Source: Microstegium vimineum (lineage: Eukaryota > Streptophyta > Magnoliopsida > Poales > Poaceae). From it: DNA of 64,000 nucleotides. Below the pieces are notes generated by a model. The model was given only the letters and a program-made list of their open reading frames with translations. It had not been told where the DNA came from and did no database searches. A program made the translations under genes and the position numbers. The DNA is taken from NCBI GenBank assembly GCA_022036555.1, contig CM039139.1, positions 1,973,514 through 2,037,513 of the forward strand, written 5' to 3'. Shown piece after piece: positions 1 to 12,673 of this stretch; positions within the stretch are counted from its first letter, which is position 1; each line of letters begins with the position of its first letter.

Positions 1-1180
1 CATTGGCTAGGAATAAGAGAAGTTTACTTTGGTTGTGCCAATGACAAATTTGGAGGATGTGGATCAGTCATGTCTTTGCACAAGGGTGCTACTACTTCGT
101 CAGATGATTTATCAGGGTAAGTGGAAGGCAACACGGAACATCTTGTCAAAATGATTGCTTATTCGTGCTGGCACTTGGTATGTTGCGTTGCATACTTGCA
201 TGCGCTGTCATGATTTCTGCAAAGTTGGACCTGCTTGGTCTTTCTGTTTTGATGCTTGTGATACATAGTTTTAGGCACTAACAGATTCTGTAAATATTAC
301 CTTGTATCTTTGTTTGTTAGGAGCCAAGCCTCTAAACCAAAAGGTTTCAAATGCACTGGAGGGATCATGGCTGAAGAAGCGGTAGCTCTTTTCAGGTGTT
401 TCTACGAACAAGGAAACCCAAATGGTTTGTACTTTTGCATGCACATATTATTATACAATGATTTCTAGAATTTTTGCCTCTGCATAGACTTATATCATGC
501 AGGTCTCAAGTTATAATAATATACCCCCGTGTTGCTTATTTTTATTTTGTATGGTTAGCTGGGTTCATGATTTTCTGGCATTATTACACACAGCAAGTAC
601 AATTTCATTAAGCCTCTTATGACTACATAGCAGGGTTTAAAATTTCGCTGAAATTTCATGAATTTCAGTAATTTCGGGGATGGCTGAAAGAAAATCCATT
701 TTTTTATCACACTAATGCATGGGTTATATAACTCGAAACTCATTTTCTATTGTTTATGTTGCATATTCTTCTCTCCTCAATAGATGTGTGTAGTCATAAA
801 TCATTGTCGATGTTTTCTTTAGATCCAACTTTTTTAGAGAAGTGAATACTTCATGTGAAAGTTTCGAAAAAATCAGTAAAATTTCAACTGAATTTCATGA
901 ATTTCGGAGGTGTCCAAATAACTATTGAGAGCCATCTATTGGTGTTATCGGAAGAAATACTAGTGGACATAAAAAAAACATCTTATACCAAAAGGCATGG
1001 TTAGGCTAAGAATTATTTTGCAAATATAGTTAAGTCATTTTTGCATACTGGTTTCGTACAGAAAAAGGAACTTGTTTTCATGTAAAGTTTTTCTTCATTT
1101 ATGCTTCTGATAAAGTTTTCTTCTATTTACACGTTTCAGCCCCAAGGCCTCACAGAACAGTACGAATGCCTCAACAATGA
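1..1180 (+). CDS. TAD2: tRNA-specific adenosine deaminase, TAD2/ADAT2-like (3' part)
   Basis: The product is the catalytic subunit of the heterodimer that deaminates adenosine-34 to inosine in tRNA anticodons. Three exons are visible: 1-116, 321-424 and 1140-1180, with phases 2, 1 and stop. Introns start GTAAGT and GTTTGT and end TTGTTAG and TTTCAG. The first exon encodes IREVYFGCANDKFGGCGSV, the second zinc-site region of the cytidine deaminase fold. The second gives GGIMAEEAVALFRCFYEQGN, and the third ends APRPHRTVRMPQQ before TGA. Order and wording match plant TAD2 proteins. The N-terminal HAE and first cysteine motifs lie outside the window, so this is partial. The true 5' edge of the first exon may be the AG at 8-9 or lie beyond base 1. 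The 3' UTR probably runs to about 1540. All visible exons are intact. Confidence 0.85.
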
Positions 1181-1891
1181 TTGGTTTGTTTGCCTGGAGA
1201 CTACAATCATAAAGCAAAAGCCTCAGGAGTGCAGACTTACAAACTTGACTGTAAAACTAGTTTAGGATTATTTTTTTCCGAAAACAAACTAGTTTAGGAT
1301 TCATTGTATGCTTTTTCGTGCGAAGCTTGTATGCTACTATTTGATAGTCTGTTTAGTCTGGAGTGCAGCCACATTTCTTGATCGCAGATACCCTGCAAGT
1401 TTGGCAATTAAAAGGATTTGTAACAGAAGAGTTTGTCAGTCTCCACAAAATACAGCGTTATGCAATTGCAGTAGATTGTTTTCATCATTTGTAATCTTGA
1501 AAGAAATATTTTGTAATGATGTAGATACATTGCAACGTCATTGATTGACTCATGATATGGTATATACTTTTCTTTGTACGAGGTACTTTTGAGAGGTATG
1601 CTTAGCTCTTTGAAAATAAATATTTTATAGGAAAAATAATAATTGTTTAAATTGCTTACACCTTGAAGCATTTCAAAATTGATACAATTCCTTTATAAAG
1701 CATTGAAACACCAGTTGACCACTTTTACTTGTTCTGGAAAATTTCATGCATCTTTTATGTTATTAAAAAATAGAAGATAAGCAAGACATCAATGCCACAA
1801 AAACCGAGCATATAGTAGATATATAGAATAGATGCATGCTGGTAAACAAGCTTTTTACAAGCTTTCGTTCTCCTACATGTAAAGAGACTAA

Positions 1892-2134
1892 GAGCATCTC
1901 CAAGAGCCTTTCTAAAATTTACTATCTAAATTATAATTTGGAGTCATTTGAGTAAAAAAAAATGTTTTATATATCTTAATCTTGTGTGCGCTCTCTACAG
2001 ACATCCTCACTCCATCTTTGGCTAGCGAGAAATCCAAAATCCAAAATATCTATATTTGGATATCGAATTGAAAAGGTTGTTGGAGTCTATTTGTATAAAA
2101 TAGAAAAGGTATAAAAAGTCTCTTGGAATTGCTC
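1892..2134. mobile_element. Tourist-like (PIF/Harbinger) MITE
   Basis: A 243 bp AT-rich element has inverted ends GAGCATCTCCAAGAGCC on the left and, read inward from the right, GAGCAATTCCAAGAGAC. It is flanked by TAA on the left and TAC on the right, a decayed copy of the TWA duplication typical of PIF/Harbinger elements. It lies between the TAD2 3' UTR and the 3' end of the coiled-coil gene. The same termini occur at 54557-54832. Confidence 0.65.
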
Positions 2135-2235
2135 TACAGAAGCTACTATTGTTGTTCACAAAGGGGAAAACATCGTCTATTTCAGAATGAGTTCTGCTAT
2201 TTGTTCTATGCAGATTTACTCCATGCCGAACTGCC

Positions 2236-5200
2236 TCATCGATCGAGGGCTGCAGATGATGTCAAATTGTCACTACCGTCACGCAATATTGAAATCTCAC
2301 CCTCCCGAAGCAGTATCTCACTCTCCTTAAGTTGTAAATCTTCATTAAGTGCTCTAATCCTCTGCTTTAACGAAGCAACTTCATTTTGCAAGCCACTGAC
2401 CGTTCTTCTCATCTGCTTAGATTCTTGCCACGAGACATCCCTTTCATCGTTTACTGTTTTGAGAGTGCAGCGAAGAGCAGTCAGTTCCTTTGCAGATTCC
2501 TGGTAGTCCTGCTCAACCTGGTTAATTATCTCGTCTTTCTTCAAACCCTGCAATGTGCGAAGTCAAAACCAAAGATGACAATGGAGTCATGTGCAGGTAT
2601 AATTTTATCAGAAACAAGTAGAAAAATATAGCTGGCAACATCTAATGATTCCCCTTTAGAAGGATAATGCATCAAGATAGAAATAACAGATTTTAGGAAG
2701 ACAAACTAAAACCGATTTGACAAGGGAAAATATGAAAAATAGCTTTTCAGGAATCAGGGTTTTTGGGTCACCTGAACTTCCAAATGCTTGTATTTGTGTG
2801 TGAGGCAACGCAATTCATCTTGCACTCTCTGGTTCTCATTTTGCAGTACCTCTTGGACCCTGACTGAAGCTGCTAGGTCTGACTGCAATTGTTCAATGTC
2901 TAGTTCCTTGGACAGAAGCTTCTCCTTCAGAACCCTACTAATCATAGCTTCTTCTCTTAGCTTAATTTCAATGTCATCCTGCAGAAAAGAAAAATACAAA
3001 AAATGTTGATTGATTTAGCTTCTGATGCTGGCTTTTCCCTTGAATTACACAAGCTACTATATTATTCCAGCAACTTTTATGCTAAGAAAATGTATTTTCA
3101 TATTCTACAAAACAGATACTACACTAGAATTATTTTACAATGAGTTACAAGAAAGTGTGTGTCATGTTTTTCTCGAACACGCAGGAGAACTGCGTATCAA
3201 ATGTCTGTCATGTTATATAAATGGAACTCATAATACTACTCACAACATTTAAAGAGTCAAGTTATTCCTAAACAAAAGAAGCCAAAAGATACGTCATACC
3301 CTGGATAACTTCTCTTGTCCTGAAAGATAACCTTCAGCTTTCTGTCCAATCTCTTCTTCATTTTGCTTCTTTGTCAACAGAGATTTGATCATACGCAGAC
3401 TCTCTTTTACATTCTCAATTCCTCCTATCATGCTTTGGTACTTCAGAGAAGGGCGGCCCTGGTGCAAGCGGTAGAGCTTTACCGCCTGTGACCAAGAGGT
3501 CCAGGGTTCAAGCCCCAGCCTCTGCACATTTGTGCGGGAAAGGCTGCGGGTTATTTCCCTTCCCCAGACCCCGCAGTGCAGGAGCCTACGGCACTGGGTA
3601 CGCCCTTTTTTTTATGCTTTGGTACTTCAGAGTGTACTCAATGGCTGCTACTGCATCAACATCACTGCTGTTCTCACTCTTCTTTGATTTGATCAGTTCC
3701 AACAACTTGGCACAAAGTTGGCTAGAACCGTCAAGTAATGACAAACCTTGTGTCTGCAAACTCTCCACTCTAGCCTGAGGCTCCTGGTCAAGACGAACTG
3801 TGGAAAAAATTGCTCCATCCTCACTCCTTTGTAGACGATTGAAAATCACTACATTCTCTTTCCTAAGAGACTCCATCTCAAGGGTACAGGATTGAATTTC
3901 TCTTCTCAGATTTTGCTCAACTCCGGTAAGTCTGAGAAGTTCCATCTGCATCCTGTTTATTATATCACTATTCCCAGCAGCTCTCTTTTCTATTTCAGCG
4001 CCAAATCCTTTTCTTAGGCTAGTAATTGTTTTCTCCTGTTCATTAGATGTCCTTTGTAATCTTGCAATTATTTTGTGTAACACCTTTTTGTCCTCCTCTT
4101 TGTCTTTTAAAGATTCTCGGATTCTGTCCCTTTCCTCTATAGCTATAGTAAGGTTATCTTGCAATTCTACTGAGGAGCTATGAAGATTGTCACGATCATC
4201 TTTTACTTTCTGTAACTCATTTTTCAAATGCTTGTTTTGCAGCTCTAGACTTTTAATCCTACTAGTAGCATCAATTTTGTACGATTCAAGCAAAGTAATT
4301 TCTCTCTGAAATGATACATTCTGGTCTGCAAGCTCTCTTACCCTTTCCTGTAGTCTTTGTTCATCAGATTGAAATCTCTCCAGGTTGACTGAACAATCAT
4401 TTGACCTTCTATCCAATTCCCTTTCCAAGTTACTTTGTAGATCGATCTTCTCCTTCTCCAGTCTTCTAGTTCTGGTTTCTAATTCTAACTTGGACCTCTT
4501 ATATTGTTCTTTGGCTGCAAATCTTTCTGTAAGACGTGCCTTAATCTGTGAAGATACTTCAGCTGCCAATTTTTTTCTATCTTCAATCAGACCATCAATA
4601 AATTGCCAGATTTCAGTTGAATTCGACCTCTTATCCCTGAGCACATTAAGTTTACTGTTTTCTACAAGAGGAACCATAAGGCATGCATCAACTTCTTTAG
4701 CTCTTTGAAGCAACTTTTCATCAGTGTCCTGTTCCATGTTGAAATCATGAACACCATGAGACTGATCATGACAATGAATGTCTGCAGTGAAGTATCTTGA
4801 GGTAGCACTGGAAATAGAATCTGTTGAAGTGCCATAGAAGAATGGAGATAGAGGTCGTACATCTTGCAAGTCCTCATAGATGTCATCCACAGAAGTCAAA
4901 CTCCGTGATCTGCATTCTTCAAAACTGGAAATATGCTCAGAAGATGCTTCAAGACATCTTGCATCATGTCCACCTTCATGACACACAGATGCAACCTTGA
5001 AGGCACCCTTTGTTCCCTCATAAGCAAGATGGGAATGCCAGATGTCATTGGTATCAATGTTAGAGGGGTTCTCAATGATCTCTTTGCACACTTTTGGTGA
5101 AGATGGTGCTGTGGAAGGTGGCCGTGGTGGCCGTTCCCATCCCAAATAAGGAGCTGTAGATCTGACAGGGAATTTCTGGTTCTGCTTCTCATTTAGTCTG

Positions 5201-6365
5201 GCAACTTCTTGCTCGCCATCAATATACAGATCCAGTACCTCATTCTTATTCACGAAATTGGTCAACTTAGCAGGCCTACATTTTAATGCAACAGGAGAAC
5301 TAACAGGGGAGTGTCCTGTTGAGCATGAGTGGCATCTTGAATGGGATGAGTCAGTTTCCTCGAATCCATGTGAATTTGAGACCTTTACCATGTATTCTCT
5401 TCTACTGTGGTGTCTTCCTGGTGAACATGTGTAGCTCCTGTGAATAACCTTTGTTAGTAATATTTTCAGCCATGATAAAAATAATAGCATCCATGTATTT
5501 TATGTCAACTAATTTCAAAGAACAACCTGAATGTTACTACAGATTACATGGGTCCAAAGGAGATTTTCTAACAACAATGTCATGGAACACATAAAATAAA
5601 TGAAAAGAACAAGCTGAATGTTCCTGCAGATTACATCCGCAACAAAGAAAAGAAAATAAAGATGTAGAACTAATTATGAACTGAAAAATGAATAAATTAA
5701 ATTCTCATGAAGAGTAAGTCTCTTAGTAACTCACATTAGCAATATTTCTAGACATACAAGATGAATATGCACGAAAAACAATAGTTCTGCTACAATGTGA
5801 TTCATGCATGTGGCCAAATTCGATGATATCGTAGCAGACTATCATATCATGAATGTCCGACTGTTAAATGTAACTCTAGAAAACTAATCGATGGTGTTTT
5901 CTCATCATAATTGTTATTGTTTTACCAAGTGAGTGACTAAGTGATGTTGCTAGTAGTATATATTGCCATAATAGCAAAGTTCTAACCATTCGAACTGCTA
6001 GTGATAGGTAAAATGTGTAGTCTAGCCACTTACTCCACTTCGCCGAAATGACCAGGCACATCTGAATCATTGGACTTAGAACATAGAGTATCGCGTGAGT
6101 AACTCATCATCTGTACATCCAAAGGATGATCCATGGCTGATGATGTCAACGAAAAGGACCTCCTGAGCTGCGGATGGGCTGATTCATCATTCCTGGATGC
6201 ACCATGCCGGCTTCTAGATCTGAATGACCGTGCACCAGGAGATCGATGAGCACCACTGGTGCCTGCTTCGTCAACTTTGTTCTCACTCATGGTATCATTT
6301 GCCCGTGCTGCTTTTCCGTTCTCGGCACTGCTTGTAAACGATCGGAATGGGAAGAATCTTCTCAT
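2236..6365 (-). pseudogene. Large coiled-coil protein gene, disrupted by a SINE in its main exon
   Basis: Reading on the minus strand, the exons are 6365-6034, 5437-3300, 2978-2772 and 2547-2236, with GTAAGT, GTATGA and GTGACC donors and CACAG, TGCAG and TGCAG acceptors. The start at 6365 opens MRRFFPFRSFTSSAENGKAA, a basic N-terminus shared by a plant family of myosin-heavy-chain-like proteins of unknown function. The first ~260 residues are low-complexity and Ser-rich. From about residue 310 to the end the sequence is dense heptad coiled coil (for example LERELDRRSNDCSVNLERFQ). A 184 bp insertion (SINE plus target duplication) lies at 3430-3632. Without it the exons sum to 934 codons in frame. 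With it the frame enters SINE sequence and stops at 3586, giving about 727 residues. Neighbours are TAD2 (convergent) and an L1 455 bp upstream of the ATG. The fold is certain; the function is not known to me. Confidence 0.8.
3449..3632 (+). mobile_element. Au-type tRNA-derived SINE with 19 bp target duplication
   Basis: The SINE body runs 3449-3613 and is followed by the second target-site copy. The direct repeats ATGCTTTGGTACTTCAGAG at 3430-3448 and 3614-3632 are identical over 19 bp. The head resembles a tRNA, with an A box near 3460-3471 (TGGTGCAAGCGG) and a B box at 3505-3515 (GGTTCAAGCCC). The 3' end reads ACTGGGTACGCCC followed by a T tract, as in grass Au SINEs, which end in T rather than A. 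The SINE is in the opposite orientation to the host gene. The perfect duplication suggests a young insertion. Confidence 0.9.
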
Positions 6366-6851
6366 ATTGCAGGACCAGGATGGCTCTGCAGCAGAAAATC
6401 TCGGGTTCAGTTAAACAGCCATCCAATAGCCAGATAGAACTAGGGTTTGGGTGCTCGGTTTCGCACAGCAGGAAGGGAAGACAAGGGTGGGAATACTTGG
6501 TGGGTGCTCGCCGCCGGAAAAGAGGCCGACGAAGGCCTCGACACCTGGCGTAGGCGGCGGCGGCGGAGACGGTAGCCGACCCAGTCGTCTGGAAACAGAC
6601 TGCACGCGGGACGAAGTTGAACCGTGAACGGATGCGGAGCATACGGCGGCAGCCCAGTCCGGCGTTGTTCGGCCCAGGGGAGCTCAACCGTGCTGGGCCC
6701 CTTTTCACGTATTTTTAATTTCTTTTTTCTTCTTTCTTTCTTTTTCTCTTTTTCACCCTACTATTTTTTACTCTTCTTCGTATTTATCCGCGTCGTTCAT
6801 CGGACGCTGTTAATGATTAGTTTTTTTTTTTTACGGGAATTCAAGATTCCA

Positions 6852-9800
6852 TTACTCAATCGTGTCAGCCGAATCGCTTGACACCAAAGACCAAATACAG
6901 GATGGCACTCCGGCCATGACAACTTGTTCAAAGTTTGCCGACCTGCTACCCAAAGCTGCTAATTCATGAGCAACTTTATTACAAGTTCTAGGAATACAAG
7001 AGACCTGAAAATTAACAAAGTTCTCCACTATCACTTCTTTAATTTGATGGACTAAGCCACCCACCGCCGCCAGTCTATACTCATCTCCCTGAATCGCCCA
7101 GACAGCTTGTTTAGAGTCTGATTCCAAAATCACAGAGCTAATTCCTTGATCAGCCGCTGCTCTTACCCCTTCCCAACAAGACTTCAGCTCCATATATAAA
7201 GCACTTTGCGCATGCTGCTGCCTTCCGAAGCCTGAATAAATTGCGCTGCCTTCCTCGTTTCTAAGAATGTAACCCCATCCGCCATTTTGATCTTCTGCCT
7301 TGAAAGCTCCATCTGCATTTATCTTAATTCTTCCGCTCATCGGCCGCGTCCACTTCTCTCTTGCCTTCTGCGTTCTGACGCTGTTGTCGGATTTTGAACA
7401 GATCTCAATCATCTCCACTGCTTGTCGTATGCATAGTCCGGCAATGGTTTCCGGAGCTCTTCCCAGGTTGCCCTCTCTGACGGAATTTCTTTCGTGCCAG
7501 CAGTTATTCAGTATGAAAGAAGCTTTCAACTGAGTTTCCAGGTCACACTCCAGGATCATTCGGATCATCTCCCCAGCTCCTTGCAGGTCATTCAGTTTCA
7601 GCCGCATTTCCTCCATCCCGGCACTTTGCCAAATCTTCTTCACATACTTACACTTCAGAAAGAGATGGCCACCGTCCTCTCCGGCCCTATTGCAGAAAAA
7701 ACATCTATCTGCAACCTTCATTCCTCTTCGAATCAAGTTGGAACATAGGGCTAGAGAATTGTGTGCAAGCCTCCAAAGAAAGTGCTTCACCCGGTTTGGA
7801 GCATAGCAGTTCCAAATTAACCCCCAAAGCTTCTCTCTGTCGCCCCCACTCCCCGAGCTGGTTTCAGCTTGTGCCCGGTTACTGCTCCTCTGTAAATCAT
7901 CACAATACACGTTATAGGCCGATTTAACCGAGAATATGCCTTTCGAGTCGAAATGCCAGGAAACAACATCATCCATCTCCATATTAATTGGGATTGACAA
8001 ATTTTTTGCAACGTCCTCCGCCCAGAAAATACTTTCCACGAGATCCACATCCCAATTCTCGGTCATCGGATTAATCAGTTCAAACACACGGGTTAGAACA
8101 GCTCCCCCTCGCTGCGTTATGGGTCTGCGTGTGGTACCCCATGGCACCCAGGGATGATCCCATATTCTTATCCCCTCTCCATTTCCTACCCTCCATATTA
8201 TTCCTTTTTTCAACAGCTCCAAACCTTTTAGAATGCTTCGCCAAGTATATGACATCCCATCTATTGGCTTTGCATCAAGCACATTCACATTCCGATAGTA
8301 CTTAGCCTTCAAGATTCTTGCACATAAAGACTCCGGATTCTGGATCAGTCTCCAGCTTTGTTTTGCCAGCATTGCTATATTGAACGCATGAGCATCCCTG
8401 AAGCCTAAACCCCCTTCCTTCTTGGACTTTTTTAACTTGTCCCAGCTAAGCTAGTGCATTTTGTTTTCCTTATCATATTGACTCCACCAATACCTACACA
8501 CCTGCTGGCTTATTTGGTCACAAATATCTTTTGTGATGTCAAAACAGCCCATTGCATAAACGGGGATGGCCTGTGCCACTGCCTTGATCATCACCTCCTT
8601 GCCGGCATTGGACAGTATTTTCTCCTTCCACCCCTGAATCCTCTGCCAAACTCTGTCCTTCAAGTAATTGAATACCCGTGATCTACTGCTTCCAACATGT
8701 ATTGGAACTCCCAAATATTTGTCATTGAAAGATTCCCTTGCATTGCCCAACTTTTGCATAACCGCACTTCTCTGTTCCGATCCCGTGTTCTTACTGAACA
8801 TAATAGTCGTCTTGTCCCAGTTAATTAGCTGTCCCGAGCACTCCGCATACAAGTCCAGGATCTCCTGTACCTTTGTCGCATTCTCCCCGTTTGCACGAAC
8901 TAGGATCAAAGAATCGTCGGCAAACAGCAGGTGAGAAACGCTTGGAGCACCGTGGCAGATTTCTGAAGAAGAGCAGAGAAACCTTCTGCACATAACAAGA
9001 ACAAGTAGGGAGATAATGGATCTCCTTGCCTCAACCCCCTCTCTGGTATAATCTCATCTGTGAGCACCCCCATTGACTTTCACCCTGTACTTGACAGTAC
9101 GAACACATTTCATAATTAAGTCCACCCAACTCTGCTCAAACCCCAACTTCAGCATCATTCTCTCCAGAAAAGACCACTCCACTCTATCATAAGCCTTACT
9201 CATATCTAGCTTAATGGCTGCATATCCGACATTACCTCTTCTTTTGTTCCGCATATAGTGCAGCAACTCATAGGCTATAAGGGTATTATCTGAAATTAAT
9301 CTCCCCGGGACAAATGCACTTTGTGCTGGAGAAATAATATCCGGCAAAAATCTTTTCAATCTGTTAGCTAAAACCTTTGACACCATCTTATACAACACAT
9401 TACACAAGCTGATAGGACGTAAATCTTTGACTGATTCTGGATTATGTACCTTTGGGATTAGAGCAATTGTGGTGTCATTCCAACTTTCTGGAATATTTCC
9501 TCCCGCCAACACTGCAAGCACTTCAGAAGTCACCTTGTCACCCACGATATCCCAGCAGTGTTTGTAGAACAGAGAGGGCATCCCATCTTGTCTCGGTGCC
9601 TTGAGATCACCGATGCTATCCAGAGCTATTTTCACCTCTTCTCTCGTAAATGGCCGGCATAGAGTATTATTCATATCAGCCGTGACCCTTGGGACAACAA
9701 CATTCAGCAGAGAATGTGCTGCCCCATTCTCAGTAGAACACCTGAAAAGAGATCGAAAATAATTAGTGATAATCCTCCTCTTCCCCTCCTCCGACTCCTC

Positions 9801-10955
9801 CCAGCCTCCATCATCTTTTTTCAGTCTTCCAATTTTATTGGCCCGTCTCCTCTCTGAGCATGAGGCATGAAAGAAACCCGTGTTACGATCTCCTTTTTCA
9901 AGCCACTTTACATGAGCCCTCTGCCTCCAATAAGTATCTAATTGATCCTCCAACCTTTCTAACTTAAACCTTAGCACTTCTTCCCTTGCCACTCCCCCTC
10001 GACTCAGATTTTCCTTCCTACACTTCTCCAACTCCACCTTCATCCGTTTGATTCTTTTTTCTAGATCACCCAACACGTTCTTATTCCAAGAATTTAAGCT
10101 AGCCACCACTTCCCCCAACACCTCTGCCACCTTAGTATTAGCAATATCGGCTGCACTCACCCATGCATCCTCCACAACCTGTCTACAATTTTCCTCCTCC
10201 ACCCAAAAAGCTTCAAACTTAAAACCACCACCTCCCCCATATCTAGCAGGGCTTTGTTTTTCCGTCATCACAATTACCGGGCGGTGGTCTGAGTGTCGAG
10301 GATCCCCATTAAAAACCCTCACTGTCGGGAACATCGATCTCCATTCTTGATTGGCCACCGCCCTATCCAGCCGCTCTCGGATATACCCCTCGACATTATG
10401 GTTATGGTTCCTCCAGGTGAACATGTCCACAAAGAAGCCAAGGTCTTGTAAATCACAAACCTCCAGAGCTTCCCTGAACCGATCCATACAGACTTGCGGT
10501 CTCGGGTTACCCCCCTCCTTCTCGTGGTTGAAAAGGACTTCATTAAAGTCCCCTGCGCATATCCATGGGGCGCCACCCGGTTCATACAACCCCTTCAACA
10601 TCTCCCAGGTGCGCCATTTTTTGTCACTGTGAGATTCACCGTAGATCCCGGTGAACCGCCAACATCGTCCTCCAGGCTCTTTTACATCCACATCGATGTG
10701 CAACTTGGAGAAATCTCGCAAATTGACATCAATTCCACCCCTCCACAACACTGCAATCCCCCCCTTTCCTTCCGAGTCCACCACCACCATGTCGCCCATT
10801 CCAAGCAATCGTTTGAATCTTCGCATGCCCCTCTCGTCAAGTTTTGTTTCTGACAAGAAGAGCACATCCACCTTCTCGGCCGCCTGAAAGCCAAGAAGGC
10901 CCCGAACTGCCGGGCGGTTTCCCATACCCCGGCAGTTCCACGCTGCGATCTTCAT
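6852..10955 (-). pseudogene. L1 ORF2: endonuclease, reverse transcriptase, RNase H (broken)
   Basis: The ATG at 10955 opens MKIAAWNCRGMGNRPAVRG, the start of an AP-endonuclease-like domain. It continues with SETKLDE, GDFNEV and SDHRPV motifs in the first ~225 residues. The reverse transcriptase follows with KAPRQDGMPSLFYKHCW, RPISLCNVLYK and the catalytic FADDSLIL. Next come a zf-RVT region with CFFCNRAGEDGGHLFLKC and a plant RNase H with INADGAF, ELKSCWEG, ESDSKQAV and VAHELAALG. Breaks are an extra G in a five-base run at 9067-9071, a second frame change near 8945-8960, and an in-frame TAG at 8451-8453 that probably replaces a tryptophan codon. Confidence 0.9.
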
Positions 10956-11206
10956 TTCTTCTCGCAGGGCTGGACTGCCAGCCCCGCATTCTTATTCTTA
11001 ACATCAGACACCGCTTCCCCAACCTCCTTTCTTTCCTTCTTTTCCAGCCTGTCCATTTCATCGGCACCCTCATAACTCCTTTTAACACCACATGCCGGCT
11101 CACCTTGGCCATCCATATTGACAGCTGCATCTGCCCTTCTCGCAAGTTTTTTATAGGTTCCCTTCTTCTGCTTCTCGACCCCTCTACCTGCACTCTTCTT
11201 TAGCTC

Positions 11207-12374
11207 CTACAGGGTCGGCGCATCCACCTGCATGGCACCCCCGCTTCCTGCTACAGTGGCATGCACGTCCTCCCCTTCACGCACCTGCGCGTCAGCCAAC
11301 TCCTTGTGTTCTGACAGGCCACCACCCCCGACCTCCGCCTCCTTCACTACCTCATTCTCCTGGAATAACTTCTTAGCAGCAACCGACTCCGGTTTTCCCC
11401 CTCCTTCACCACCTCCTTTAGGGGGCTTTGCACCTCTTCCTCCTCCCCTTCCCCCTACCATTCTTCCCCGAGTCACTTACCACCAGAGCTGAATCTTTGC
11501 GCCAAGAAGGGGCATCACTACCCGAGACCCCAGAACTGCCCCCCTTTCTCCAGGAAAGTGATCCCGACCTGTTGTCGCTCTTAATCAGGCCAGATTACTG
11601 CTTCAAGCCTCCTCGGAACCTCCCACTCCCCTCAGACTCATACCTTCTCCTCTCCGGCACATATCACAACTTTTTCTCATACGGCAGAGGCACTCCCTTC
11701 TCCATTCTCTCCACACATGATTTTTCAGTATGTCCAATGATGCCACAAACATAACAGAAGTCTGGGAGGAACTCGTACATTAAAGGGCACCAACGATCCT
11801 TCTCTCCTTTCTCCCCGCAGATCGTGACACCACGCATCATAGACTTGCGTATGTCGATGCGAATTTTCACCCTAATGAAGCAACCTGCATCAGAGACATT
11901 GTCTCCTTCATTCACCCCCAAAACTTCCCCGATCTCCTTGTCAAGGATCTCACCCGCCTCCCTGTTTAGCAGGCCCAGCGGAATGCGGGTGATCCTAACC
12001 CAGAACGGCACGAAACTAAAATCCAGTTCGTCCACCGTTTTGGATCCATCGAACTCCACCACCACTATGAGCTCCTTGTTTACCATCCATGGTCCATCAT
12101 CAATAGCCTTCCGCTTCCCCGACGCCGGCTTGAAGGTGATCAAGAAGTGATTGTCACCAAGGTCTTTGCATTCGATCCCTCGTAGGGGACACCACACCCT
12201 CCCCACAGACATCGCCACCGCCGATGGCGGAATTAGTTTCTCCGAGAGGATCTTCCCTACTGCTTGCAGATCTGACGCCACACCTCCGGTTGGTTTACCA
12301 CTCTCCACCTGAATCCCCTTCCTCTCGGCATCCGACAGCTTCAGTTTCCCCAACATCCCCTCCACCACCTCCAT
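11207..12374 (-). pseudogene. L1 ORF1: DUF4283 and CCHC zinc knuckle (frameshifted)
   Basis: The ATG at 12374 opens MEVVEGMLGKLKLSDAERKG. A DUF4283-type domain follows, with GPWMVNKELIVVVEF and FWVRITRIPLGLLN. A zinc knuckle CYVCGIIGHTEKSC lies near residues 205-218, so this is the RNA-binding chaperone-like ORF of plant L1 elements. The intact frame stops at 11664. Gly/Lys-rich tail coding continues in other frames to 11207, so at least one indel separates them. It lies upstream of ORF2 in the same element. Confidence 0.85.
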
Positions 12375-12673
12375 CTTTGCCTCAAAAAACCACGATCGGG
12401 ATCAGGGTCTAGAGACGACAAGTTAGGGTTTATGTGTTGGCTAGCAAATATGTGGAGACTTTTGGATCGAGAGGTGTTCAACAAGAGAGCAGATCGCCCG
12501 GACGGGAGAGGCTAGAGACAATCCACGAGGGGAAAGGGAGTGATCGGTGTTGGGAAGGTGGGAATTAGGAGATCTGAAGGAGGAACCCTAGTCGCCCTTC
12601 TAACCCCTCTCGAGCCCTAGGCCGAGAACCTCTCACGCCGTGCAATTCTTGGTTGCACCCTGTTAATGGTTAG

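Larger units (their letters stand above)
6821..12659 (-). mobile_element. Near full-length L1-type LINE retrotransposon
   Basis: A 5.8 kb non-LTR element lies on the minus strand. Its 5' end is near 12659 and its poly(A) tail is the T tract at 6821-6832. It is flanked by 14 bp direct repeats with one mismatch: CTGTTAATGATTAG at 6807-6820 and CTGTTAATGGTTAG at 12660-12673. Order on the minus strand is a 5' UTR with TAGGGCTCGAGAGGGG, then ORF1 (DUF4283 plus CCHC knuckle), then ORF2 (endonuclease, reverse transcriptase, zf-RVT, RNase H). Both ORFs carry frameshifts or stops, so the copy is not autonomous. Its tail faces the start of the coiled-coil gene, ending 455 bp upstream of that ATG. Confidence 0.9.

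Noticed and set aside
3449..3525. tRNA gene
   Set aside because: A and B boxes are present, but there is no cloverleaf; the T-tract tail and 19 bp duplication show it is a SINE.
3488..3778. Plus-strand ORF of 96 codons
   Set aside because: It is a chimera of SINE and antisense of the coiled-coil exon.
10048..12150. Several plus-strand ORFs
   Set aside because: They are antisense shadows of the L1 ORFs.
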